The notes under the pieces were generated by a model. It ran no database searches. It saw only the letters and a program-made list of their open reading frames with translations, and was not told where the DNA came from. Shown piece after piece: positions 10,835 through 22,900 of a DNA stretch of 64,000 nt. The position numbers and the translations under genes were made by a program. Source of the stretch: Ignelater luminosus (lineage: Eukaryota > Arthropoda > Insecta > Coleoptera > Elateridae); contig VTPC01002364.1 of the NCBI GenBank assembly GCA_011009095.1, positions 1 to 64,000 of the forward strand. Reading direction: 5' to 3'. Numbering within the stretch: position 1 is the stretch's first letter; each line of letters starts with the position of its first letter.

Positions 10835-13800
10835 AGTAGGCCCCTAACTGATGTGTTTAAACATCTCATTGATCAAGTCTACGATTTTATTTCCTTATCT
10901 GTTTTTACTTTGATTTTATCTTGCTATCAGCAAACGTCGATACGATGTGTTACATTGATAATACTAAAGCTCATGTGGGGTTAGTACTGATTATTGGTAC
11001 AAAGTCGACCAATGGATGCTGCTGTGGGGCGGAAGCTCTTAGACAGTCTAAATAGGTTTGAAATTTTACTCTTATTGGGCAATTTGTTTTCCAAAGGGTA
11101 TGTTGAGAGAAATCACTAACTCGTTATTTCTCCGAAGAATTTGTTTTCAACTTTTGATTTCTGTCCCTCAGCTATTGTTTTTAATTTCTTCTAAAATTAG
11201 TTTATGGAATACTAGAATTTTACTTTTTTACTCCTGAAAATATGCTATCTAACCTAACAGTTTTTGTCTTTATCTTTGCTAAAGACCAAGTACATAGGCG
11301 TGGCTCATGGTCTCTAAGGAACGCGTTGCTAAATCATAGATACTATATATAGGAGAATATTGACCTTTCGTTCGATTCATAATTTCATAATCGGATTTAA
11401 AAATAAATTCATACTCAGGAAGATTAAATCCTGTCTGTACTGTACAGATGGTCATTTTGGTCAATATAGGTTGACGTCATTTCTAGAAACAAAAAGTTAA
11501 ATCATTTAGCACTCCAGTGTTGGCTGAGTGATGGTTGATAGTTTTAGAGTTTTAGTGCCTTAAGTTTGTTTTTTTCTGCAAGCTAGTTTAATTACTCTCT
11601 GTAGGTATAAGAACGCGCTCACTGACGCGACGATTGTGTTGCGTGGCTATCTCGCTACATCATCCATCTTCTCGTTTTCTTTACTCCGGATTGACCTGCC
11701 ACTCTTTCAAGGTTTGAAACTTCTAGAATCGCAAGTCACCTGCCACTTCAAGAGGACCTTTAAGTATCTATCTGCACTTTATTCCACGTCCAGTTAGGAG
11801 GCGCAGGTACGATTGTAACTCACCTCCCTACTCCACTCCGGTCGAATGCATGTTGTTTAGGTTGTACAGGTCTGAACGTTTTCTCACTTACAGGATCAGG
11901 GACCACTTAGTCGACCGATTCCAAACTCCACTTGTGATTCTGAAAATAATTGTTTTTTCCACCAACTGTTTTTGATCAACTTTACCATCCCTACCACCAA
12001 CTCTCTCAACAAGCAATAAAACCACCATGTCTTCCACTCCAAATTTTATCCATCTACATCTACAATCAACTATCCACCATCAACAAACCTTGTTAGCTAC
12101 CACCAAATCACCAAATATGATTGATTTTTCCTTTGATCATCACATTCATGGAGAAGGCACTGTAAATAGAACGAGTAAATAAATCTTACCAATTATCTAG
12201 AAATTAATGTGACTAATAACAAGGTTAGATCAAATTTTAATGTAGGAACAATAGTAGCTCGCATTCTTTTTAAAATTCAATTTTAATTGAAGTAACAAAT
12301 TTTGATTTCCGTTATAACATTATCAAAACGTGCCAACATTAGAACTGCTGAAGTAAGTTTAATTGAACAATTTGTTTATAAATCCCACCCTAAGGCAACC
12401 TAAAGTGCTAGTTACCTGTTTACATGAGAATACAATATTGTAACTTTACGTTATTGCGTTTATTCTAAAATGCTGAGACATCATATTTATCCGAAATCTT
12501 CCAATTCAGAACGTTTCGTTTTAAGAAATTGGTAAACACTCAGTTATGATTGTTAGAGCTTAACTACCATGAAGTGTAGTGTGTGTTTTGCTGCTGAATT
12601 TTCTGGCCAATAAATTTGACTTCTAGCTTTCTTTATTCAATCCGATTTTTAATAACGTCAATATCTTTCCTATTCAATTGATTTCCAGTACTGATGTTTT
12701 GAATATTCAGCATAGTATAAAAGCATTTTCAGGTTAGAAAACAGCATACATATTTAATTAGCTGGGATTGTGTTAAAAGTGGTGTAAAAAGGAAATCAAT
12801 GTATTGATTTCAAGCTTTGCATGTTGTTATAAATGCATCCTGTCATAAAATTCTAGTACTCATTTTTTCTAGCTTTATATTGATCTAACAACAATTTAAA
12901 AAATAGCTTTGACATGCAAACAAAATGGTATAAAAAATAATTCTAATTACGCCGCTTTATATGGTACTAATTTACATTTTGAGATATAAAGATTTGTTCT
13001 TTTGTTCAAGATATTTTTCTATTTTAAAGCTCTAGCGAATTTTGTTAAATCCCACGTTGGTAATGAAACAAGTTTGCGATTGTTAATAAAGAGAAAAAAA
13101 GTACAAAATGGAGCAGAAGTGTGTTATTATTCAAATGGGACGGGGGGTTGAAGTTTGAAAACCACATTTGAAATATAATATGGACTGAGATTCTACGGAA
13201 TTCTGAACTTTTTCTCGGGACATATTTCACAGCACGGATTTGCCATCAAGGTGCTTACGCGTCCCCCGTACTTCAACAGGAAACGCCTGGAATGAGCTTT
13301 ATGATTCCCGTGACGGTTTACCTGCCCGATTCTCGTCGCCTACAGCCGAGGCATTACGAGAAGGACTTCTTTCTGAATGTTTTATAACTCTCTACTTTAT
13401 CTTATGAATCTGATTTAAGAATCTGTTTCGGCACTCGATTTTTCAAACGACCCAATTTTCCTATTGCCTTTCGTTTTTTTCCCGCTTTTAATTTAATGCT
13501 TCGACCGTTAAAAAACCTCTCTAAAATACGGTATTGCTTTTTGTATTTTGCACGTGCTACACTTAAAATGCTATTTTATCCGGTTATAAATAGAAAACGT
13601 TCTTTACTTAATTAAAATTTTCCCGATTCACACTTACAAAATATTAACGTTGGTCTTTTTTAAGTTTTATGTAAAACATGTGCGCGTTATATTCTCCAGA
13701 TCGTGGAAGTTTTGTTATTCTGCGAATGGACTCCTTTTATCTGACAATATCTTGTCGAGTTTTTCGAAAGCAGGAAAAAAATGTAAATTATAGCATCGGA

Positions 13801-15219
13801 AACTGAATTGGTGAGCAGAAACAGAGGAAGTACCTGTTCAAGATGTATTCTATAAAAACACTCAAACGCAGAGATCAAAGACTGGTTCTGTCTCGAGATA
13901 TTTTCAGAACTAGAAATTATTATTGACATCGATGGACTTTTTCAAGATTTCTTATAAATATTTCAACGTATATTTCTAATACTCTTTCCTGTACATTTCA
14001 TAGAAACTGTTAAAAAAGTTTGACATTTTATTGAAAGGTAAATACACTTTTCATGACACGTACGTATTGAATTGGGAAAAATTATTAGATAAATGAAAGG
14101 GGGAAGATAATTTCTATATATTGCAAGAAACTCGACAGTTATGTGCACACTTTACTGGGCTTTAGACGATTACCCGCGTTGCTCATCCAATGTACCGGTT
14201 TTACCTTTTAACGACCCGCTACCTCCAAAACTTTTAATTCAACAATTTTACGTACTCGAATAAATCTTGTAATTATTGATTTTCTTCATTACAAGTGCTT
14301 TTAAGACTTGTCATTGTTCTTACCAGACTAACTTTAAGACCTTGCATATGCCGGCACGTTCTTTTTCATGAAATAATAAACGGGATCTTAACTGAGTTTT
14401 TTTTTTTTTTTTGGTGGAAACTCCTCGCTCATATAACTTTACTCGATCAATATCTCGCTCATTTTCTACCTATCCATAACAGTTTTTCAAGAAAGAAATA
14501 TTTATAAGAGAAAATAATTTTTAGATGAATTTTGCACAATGCTAGAAAATAAATTTTTAGGAGCGAAAACTCTTGATATATAAATTCGTAACACATTGTA
14601 TGTTTTGTTATTTTATGAATTAGAAATTTCTATTTCACGCCTGTTTTCAACCTATTGTTCTCTAAAAGAAAATTTTATACGTTGGGCAAAAAGATAGAAT
14701 AAAAAAAAACTTCATGAACACAAAAGCTTGAAAATCAATATAATAATGTAAGATTTTAGTTTAAAAAGCGTAAATGACTAAACGGAATAGAACTTAAACA
14801 AAGCTCTGAAATGCATTGTTTACCCATTTCTCGTATGTCTGTATAAACCGTTACTGTCCAAAGATAAATATTTAATATCTGGGAAACATTCACGTCATTC
14901 TCTTTGTAAAATATTAGCGATGTCGCAAGAGTTGCCAATAACAATATTCTTATATAGCACGGGTACATTCTCCAATAACGGCCACTTCAGGGAACGAGAT
15001 CCTCGGCGACTAAACCACTACACGCCTTCATTCTACCTACGGTGCCCATTCTCTAAAGATATATAACCCCGAGGACTCATTGAATATTCCGTTTTGTACT
15101 TTTGAGTACTTTTAAACAACTTCCGATGTATGTTCTTACGTCATTTCAAATTTTAAGGGTTAATAAGGTAAAACTGTAGGTTACAGGCACTAAAACACTT
15201 CTAGATATATTGAACATGA
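10835..15219. other. Noncoding, no gene recognised
   Basis: I find no gene. A GC-richer block at about 11600-11930 grades into a CCA-rich, G-poor strand at about 11950-12110, which looks like decayed repeat or simple-sequence DNA. A run of 15 T bases is at 14398-14412. Confidence 0.4.
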
Positions 15220-15221
15220 TA

Positions 15222-16230
15222 TACAGGGTGATTCCGAAATAAAGGGTATTTTCTTAAAGGTGGATAGCAGTGTGATAGTACATACATTTGCGATAAAAAA
15301 CGGTAGGTAAAAATTGCATAGTTTCCGAGAAAAATGCGATTGAAGTTTAATTGCTAAACCAAGCCGGTCCTGCTCTCATACTTTTACTTAAGCAAAAATC
15401 GATAGGGGTTGACTGACTGTCCTTGTCATTGACAGGTAGCTCTTGCTATTTATGTGAGGGGTATAATAGTTTTTCTAGTTTCTACAATGCCATAAATAAC
15501 TTTTACTTTTTAATCTGTAAGTGGAAAAATATTAAAATTTTACTTTGGTGATTTTTTTCTGTAAACTTCCGAAGAATCAAAAACTTGAATAAGCATTATG
15601 CTACATAAATAAAAATTGGTTGAATTTATTAAATTGAATTAAATACAGAGGTGATAGTTAGTAGTTCCTTCCATACGCATGTTTCATTCAAGTACTATGT
15701 GTAATCCATTGCCATTTAAAATGTTTCCTATTCATGTGACTAAATAATAATAAGGAATTAAAATGTTGCTTGTGAGACTGGAGTCTAATTGTTCGTAACA
15801 TAAATTTTGTTATTATTTTTTTACTGTTTTAACGAATTTCAACAACCCTGCATGTTACACATACTTCAGATTTAAGAAGGGAAAGTTGTAAAATGTCCAG
15901 AGGGTAGCTTATGATGGCATTTATTGTTCATTGTGCTACTACAGCTGGACTATTAGTTCCAAGAGAATAGGCATGTCTGGTAAATTCTCATTCTTGCACT
16001 AAAAGGGTTTAAAAACACCGTAAATCTCCTTAACTTTCACTTTTTAAGGCGACGATACAAGAAACACTTTTCTTTTTCTAACCAGAGACGGCTTCAGTTT
16101 TTAATATTTAGGAAAATTGTCAAAAGTTTCAACTTTCACGGAGCCACTTCGTTTTTTTCATTTTTTGTCTTCTTTTAGCCTCACTTATCATCTATTAAAA
16201 GGATACTCTTTATTTCTGAATCACCCTGTA
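15222..16230. mobile_element. 1-kb non-autonomous TIR element, CAGGGTGATTC ends
   Basis: The left end begins TACAGGGTGATTC and continues with GAAATAAAGGGTAT. The right end is its inverted partner (GAAATAAAGAGTAT before the GAATCACCC core). About 30 bases pair with few mismatches and both sides abut TA. The interior has no frame that resembles a transposase, so it is a deletion derivative or a MITE of a TA-targeting family. The same first ten bases end the element at 7.44 kb. Confidence 0.7.
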
Positions 16231-16369
16231 TAAAAATAAATCAAGACAATCTTTTTCTAATATTATGTTTTCTTGGCAATTATTTGTTCAGATTAAGTGT
16301 TTGCTTCTTCCTAGTTTATATATTATAAATCATTGTTTGATTTTTACATTGTTCTTAAATAATATTGGC

Positions 16370-17065
16370 TGGAACTTAATAAGTTCGTTAGTGATGATGA
16401 ATGAGTGCATGAATTCTGTATATTAAAGTCATACTTAACAAGGTCTTCTTTCCTCACTAATTTTTCCGAACCCGTTCCCTTAAAAGTGGTATTGCTAGAT
16501 AAGAAGCTCGAATAATCTTGCGGTGATGGCATTTACTACACATACTGACGCATACGGAGCGAATCCGAGCCTGGAAACAACAAAAATGTCATACTAAGCA
16601 GGGTCTTCTTTCCCCACTTATTTTTCCTAGCCCGTTCCCCTAAAAGTGGTTTTGCTAGCTAAGAGGCACGGATAGTCTTGATACACTTTAAATAGTAGCT
16701 TATACAAATCGTAGCTATACTAGAGGAACGTAAGTTCAAACCTAGAAACAAAGAAAGTGATGTCAAGTAAGGTCTTCTTTCCCCCCTAATTTTTCCAAAC
16801 CCGTTCCCCTAGAAGTGGTTTAGCTAGATATGAGGATCGAGTAGTCTAGTGATGATGACACTTGTCAATTATACACTTTACATTATGTAAATGGCACATA
16901 CAAATCGAAACTACACTGAACCGACGTGAGTTCGAACCTGGAAACAAAAAAAGAAGTGTAATGGTAAAACAAGGTTCTTTTTTCTCCAGTAATGTTTCCA
17001 AGCTATTCTTCTAAAAATGATTTTGCTAGATAAGAGGTGAGGACAGTAATAGCACTCACTGCTGA
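16370..17065 (+). repeat. Tandem array of about 160-200-bp units with tRNA-like boxes
   Basis: The marker GGTCTTCTTT recurs at 16442, 16602 and 16771, and in altered form at 16973, giving spacings of 160, 169 and about 202 bp. Each unit also carries a CCGTTCCC-like block, AAGTGG and GCTAGATAAGAGG. The second half has a GAATAATCTTGCGGTGATGG or GTAGTCTAGTGATGATG segment, then GAGTTCGAACCTGG or its variants before GAAACAA. These resemble pol III A and B boxes of a tRNA-derived SINE head. The first and last units are partial. No frame is shared by the units. Confidence 0.65.
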
Positions 17066-17309
17066 TATCAGAATTTATGTAAGTTCCGTGGACTCACCAC
17101 ACAAGACGACCTCTCTCAATAGTGCTCACTGGTACTGCACATAGCAGGGAAGCCAGTTGGAGAATTTCAAACACCACCACCAAACTTGAAAGATTTTCTA
17201 TAAACCTATAGATTCGACATATCCGTCGTAAACAAAATCATTTCGTATAACTTTTTATTTCCAAGCTACTAATTATAAGTTAATGTGATAAGGGTTGTAG
17301 TTTACTTGA

Positions 17310-17334
17310 ATTTCTTCACGTTGACATTCAAAGC
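17310..17334 (+). repeat. First copy of an exact 25-base dispersed repeat
   Basis: ATTTCTTCACGTTGACATTC plus AAAGC occurs here and again, without mismatch, at 20774-20798. Flanking sequence diverges quickly. It may be the core of an old dispersed repeat, or a conserved binding site. Confidence 0.5.
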
Positions 17335-18456
17335 GTTTGAAAGACATCATATGAAGGGGGTTATTGCAGTGCTATGTGATAATTAGACAATAAATTCCGG
17401 AAGAACATTCGAGAATAAATCTTTTTCTTTCTGAAAACCGAGTAGTGTACTCGAAGCAGCCTATTTTTATTCATTATGTAGAAACAATCAAGGCAATAAC
17501 GACTCAGCTATCAAAGGTATTTATTTACAGAAACTTGTCTGCGGCAGCACCGGTAGGTATTCTGAAAACTGTTTTAAAGATGATGTATCTTAATAGAAAG
17601 ATTTAGTTTAAGTATTTCTAGTTTTTTTGATATTCTAGTATCAGATACATTGGAAATAACGCATAAAAGTATGCTGACTGTTACGCCGTTTAACACATGT
17701 CGTTTTCCTAGATTTTCTCATTCTAAACGTTTTTGCAATAACGATCAGTAGGAGTAGAAACTGACAATACAGTTATTATAATAGCAAGTTCTTCTGTGAT
17801 TACTATACTAGAAGTTTGGATTATTAAAACTGCAGTACTTGCTTTTACAGATTAGATTTTGAAATCGATAAATAATGTTTATGCTTGAATATTATTAGTC
17901 GATTTTTAAACTGTGTTGCATGTAGTGATAATAAAAAGAAATCCTGATTAATTATTGTCGTGTATTGCTGGAAAATATATAGCATTTATAATTTTACGTT
18001 CTTATAATCAGATATCGTAAAAATGAGTGAGCAATACTTCATAAATGAAACGCCGATTAAACTGCACAAAAGAGCAAAGAAAAATACTTTATCTCACGCA
18101 AAACGGTTCGTTTATTTCAAACAAGTGATTTAAAACTGGCGCATAAATTAAAAGTTATCTTAAATCTGATTAAAGAAGTTTTTTCAAAAAAAAAGAAAGA
18201 CATAAAAGAACCGGAACCCTTAAACGACAATTTTCTTGAGCTTAGCGTTAGTGGGTCAAGCGGTGCAAGAAGTAGTATCAGGTTTCCGATAAATCACACA
18301 TTTTTGTCGATAAAATGCACGAAAGATCTCTCCACAGGGATTTCGAAAACTCTCCAGTCATCAATGTTTTCATTAGCGCTTCAAGAAGTTTCCAAGATTT
18401 TTTTTGTAGTGCTTGGGATTAATCGAGCTCTGATTTTTTGTTTCTTTTTTTTACAG

Positions 18457-18987
18457 ATCCATCCAGTTCGTCTTCAGAAGAGAAAGTGAACAGCAATGAA
18501 AAACAAATGCATACTACAAACAGTAAAAGTGGGCTCGCAGCAGCGGGCTCTTCCTTAAACGATAACAATTCGCTAAATGTAAACCGGGAACTTAACGGTA
18601 ATATAATCTTATTGCGAGGTTCGAAAATTACTGAGAATGGTCATATACTTCTCAGAACAGATAGTTTAAATTCGTTAAAAAATAATCTAGTCGTAGATAG
18701 TAATGATGGTGGGAAAGTAGGACAGTTGTATATCCAGCAAAGTGACCTTACCGAGGGGCTGCTTTTACATTCGGTGAAACGATTAGGGAACGGGGCGCCT
18801 ATTTTACTCTTAAGCGGTAACGATAACGGTAATGGACATATCTTGATACAAACTTCCTCTACCGACGACGCCGAGGGTGGCAGTGAAATAATAGAAGAGC
18901 AGGTACAAGAAAGAATTAGTTTACATGCTTTGGATGGAACCCATGATGAGGAAACAGCGAAGTCTCTTTTAGTTCCGCTTGGTTCTG
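18457..18987 (+). CDS. Internal exon of an unrecognised host gene
   Basis: A 531-bp open stretch lies between a strong acceptor (T-rich tract then TTTTTTTTACAG, AG at 18455-18456) and a consensus donor (GTAAGT at 18988). Both splice phases are 1 and the length is a multiple of three, so the exon could be skipped without a frame change. It encodes 177 residues, starting DPSSSSSEEK. The content is low-complexity and acidic, rich in Ser, Asn and Gly, with no transmembrane segment. The motif NG-x-I-L occurs four times in two pairs (residues 47 and 61, 112 and 126), each pair 14 residues apart. I do not recognise the protein. A linker region of a nuclear or transcription factor is a guess. Balanced codon use against AT-rich flanks supports real coding. 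Partner exons were not found in the window. Confidence 0.65.
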
Positions 18988-19861
18988 GTAAGTTTTTTTT
19001 AGAATTTATCTTTACAATTTACAAATGAAAGTTTTGTACGAATAAAAGGAAAAAACACCCCGGAGATAACTTTTAGTAGTGATGACGTATAACAATACTA
19101 GACATAATTTTTTAAGAACTTTGTAGGAATTCGGATGGTTTATTCTCATGCGCCAAACTTTGCTATTATAAATAAATTCATTCAACATTTTAAACGAATG
19201 TAACAATAAAAAAGCAATTCCTTCAGGTTATCATAAATCCAAACCTCTTGTACATATAAGTTACATGCTTCCAGCTATTCTGAAAGTTATAAATTCAAAG
19301 AAATTGGTTACCAACATTTTTAATTTAAAAATTCAAGCTAAAAATAAATGATCAAGAAAAACCTTCTGAAAAAGTATAGAATGTTTCAGTTTTAATCTTG
19401 AAATTGAAGGAGAGTTTCACTGATATTACAAAAACAACATAAACAACATGAAGGTAAAACTTTGACAATCTACCTTTTTGTAATCAATAGCAGTTTTTAA
19501 AAAGATTCTACACTACTAGCCCAAGTGATTAGTTCTGCTGTGTTTGCTATCTAGGCTGGATTTAGCAAAGAAAGTTAGTCTTGACTATTTTCGTGGGATT
19601 AATGTTGAGAATTCTTATTTTTCCAATAACTAGAGCAAAACGTGTAATAGTGAATATAATCTTCGTGTTTTAGGAGGACAAAATTTTTTATTTTTGTATT
19701 TTCTAATCAATAAATTGAATACAATCAAATCGGGCGTTGTTTAGGCATTGATGTACATGTTACATTCATCAAGATTTTATACTCTTCATAAAAGCAATTA
19801 CGTGTTATCTCAAGTTTCCATGTATTTTCTATTATCTATATTAATGTAGGCGATTTCGCCC

Positions 19862-19928
19862 TATATAAGCGGTCGAAAACTTTAATAATGTCAGTTCAGT
19901 ACGGAACTCACTACAATATTTCAGACAA
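19862..19928 (+). promoter_or_regulatory. Candidate core promoter with short first exon
   Basis: TATATAAG at 19862-19869 is followed 31 bases later by an arthropod initiator, TCAGTT, with its A at 19893. That is the canonical spacing. A second TCAGT sits five bases on. A splice donor, ACAA then GTAAGT, begins at 19929 and would end a 36-base first exon without an ATG. A small dyad, GGCGATTTCGCC, abuts the TATA box. Possible acceptors lie at 20054 and 20077. No protein-coding continuation was recognised, so a noncoding transcript or a decayed gene is possible. Confidence 0.4.
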
Positions 19929-19929
19929 G

Positions 19930-22900
19930 TAAGTAATCTTGCATGCCTTCATTATTATTTTAGATTTATAATTTCCTGCTTGAACATGTATTTTGGACTT
20001 TTCGAATATGTAAAAAATGATTACTTGTCACTCTTGATATATTCTTTTTAACAGCGTAACATTTTATCATCTTTCAGACATTCAGTGTAGTTAAAGGTAA
20101 AATCAATCTGATCCTCAGGTGGACATAATTTTAGTTCCAAATGCAAACTCTGAAACTCATCTTAAAAAACACGAGTGACTTAAAGGCGACATGAGTTCTT
20201 ATAAATCTATGATGATGAATCCACAGTTTGCAGAACCGTTTTGGAGTTACACTAAGAAGATAGAAAGCGCTTGGGATGTTCCTGTTTGATTAAATAGAAA
20301 ACTGAAAATGAATAACGGGAAGCAAAATCTGAGATGCCGATAGTGAAAGAGCAAATTCAGGAAGAACAATGTGAGTGATTTGATTGGGTAATAGTAATAG
20401 CCAAAATGACTGTATGAGATCTATAAACAAGTCAGAAGAGATTAACCAATTTTGTCTTATTAGTTAGTTTAGGTACCAAGACGTTCTCTGACGACTAGTA
20501 TTTTTATAGAAATACGTAAATGGAAAAATAGTTGTTCATTCCAGATACAATTGTACGTTGTCCTACCCAAAAATGGTTACTCATAGGTGATCTCGATTCC
20601 GCATGTGGAAGTGCCGCTTTCAGCATTATTAACTTGAACAATTTCAAGCACCAACCTGACAAACAAATACGTACGAGTACAATTTCTATCAACCTATCTC
20701 TGGTTTTGCTTTTGCATCACTGGTTTTAGATGGCGAGAACTAACAGGCCTAGATCTCAGTTTAATTCTTCACGATTTCTTCACGTTGACATTCAAAGCAC
20801 TGAACTGCGGCAAAACCCGCCAGAAGGAAATTGTAATACATAAGCAAAAGAATAAAGGTTTTGGTCACAGCTTACGAAGATAATGTGATAGCTAACGGTA
20901 ATTATTTGCATATTATGCAATGACGTTCGGAGTTTGAAGAAGAACTGATGATATTGATTTTCTTATTGCTTCAATTTTTAGACGGGCCTGGTGTCGCTTT
21001 TTCTTAGATGGAGAACATCTATATTGCTTACTCTTTCAGCATTCTGACTTAGAAGTAACCTCTGACTTAGATGTAGGAATTCTCTGAGAATTACTTTTAT
21101 ATTGTTTCATTACCAGGAGCCATTACAATTGATCGAGATGTTAATGACTTATGAGAAAGGAAAAGCCAGTCTAGATGCTACATGTTTTGCAAAATTATTG
21201 AATTTTTGATCTTTCCAAAGGAGCGATTCTAGAGCAAAGCAGAAGAAAGTTATGTCGGAGAAATAAAAATTATTTAAGACGCGCAAGTGCTATGATGGTT
21301 ATAAAATTGTGATATGTTACTTGCTCGCCAATGAACAGTAAAAGTTAATATTCAATAGTATTGGTCCCTACTTTAATCCCTGTGAAACTCCTTAAATTTC
21401 TCTCTGAAATCTTTTGGTAGATTTTACCAGCACTTTATTGTTAGTGTTATTGAAATAAATTTTAAATATGTTTCGGTTTTATTGTTGATTGATTATGAAA
21501 TAGATAAAGTAATCTAATTAAGAATTATGTTAGTATCGAAGGGCAAGTACGATCCACCAAGTAAATTATCTCGAGACGTCCTAGTAGTTAAAATTCTCCC
21601 GGATATCAAAATTCTTAATGTTTGTGTTGTCAACTTCATAACGCGTTTTTATAGACATTAGAAGAGGAATTTCATTAAAAATTCAGAAATAATGTAAAAG
21701 AGATAACTTCTTAATGATATTTTCATCTTTAGCAGACAAGCTCACTAATTAGTGTTAGGTATGTCACTCGCTTCCAACCCGTTTCATCCTTTGTCTTCAT
21801 TTACAATTTAGACCCGTAAAAGGCGTACAAATTATAAACCCCAGTTTAAATATAACGTCTTCACGAAGTTTCATGGAAAGTTGAAATTGTAAGATAGCTA
21901 GCGCAAAAATAAATTAAAGAAAAATATTAATTTTCTCGTTATGTTCGTTTAAAACGAAGATAATTGTACGTCGTCGTCAAGAGAAGTTATAAATAAGAAG
22001 GGCGTGTTGTTATTACCTGTTATTTCATCTGTTTTTCGTGTAGAAATTCTAGCTATATATCATACGAGAAACGAAAATGCAAATAAAACAATTACTGAAA
22101 TGTAACTGAAAAACGTGACAAGATAATGACATACTCGGATAGCGGATTGCACGATTAAAAAATGACAAATCTGTGTTGTAGGTAATATAATAGGCTGGTA
22201 TTAAAAACAATTTGCGAGTCAACTATAGAAATCCGCAATTTTCCTTGTTTTACGAGGGGTACTTTTATTCAGATTTTAGGGTTTACCAGCATTGCACTTA
22301 ACTGATGCATTATTCACGGGAAAATTGTTTTGGTTTCCGGTTCATGTGTTTTACGATAACTATTTTTAAAATAACATTTGCATTTTCTTTCTTTTAAATT
22401 ATGCAAGAATCTATCGTTTAAATACCTCTGAAGATCTTTTTTGCGCTATAATAAATTTACTTAGTCGAGATTGCCTGTGGAAATTCATACAGGGTTTGCT
22501 TTTATATCTTTAGTATCATTTTTGCTGTGTATTTTACTTCCAAATAATAATATTTTGATGCTCAGTTTATTTTGTTTGCTATGGTATATTCAGATTAAAT
22601 ACTTTTTCTTGGATGAGGTTAGAATTAAATAAACATAATTTTAATGTTTGTCTTAACTTTATATTTTAAATTAAAGTTTATAATGAATATTACATTTTTG
22701 TAAAAACACTTTCCATATTTACATTTATAATTTTACTGTTCAGTTGTTTTGAAAAATAAACAATTAAATTGAAGACTTGAAGTTATTTATGTTATTATTT
22801 AGTATTTTACAGAATTATATCTCTGCTGCACGAAACTTAAAATTGCCAAATATCATTATGCTAACGCATGGTAGACTTAAATAAGGTTATACTAGAAGCC

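Noticed and set aside
11950-12110. CCA-rich strand as a collagen-like or satellite sequence
   Set aside because: No regular period and no open frame of note.
18023-18133. 37-codon frame MSEQYFINETPIKLHK as a possible first exon of the host gene
   Set aside because: It ends in a stop, and its best donor would be phase 0, which does not fit the phase 1 acceptor at 18456.
20190-20288. 32-codon frame downstream of the candidate promoter
   Set aside because: Too short, no recognisable content, and no splice signal clearly linking it to the promoter.
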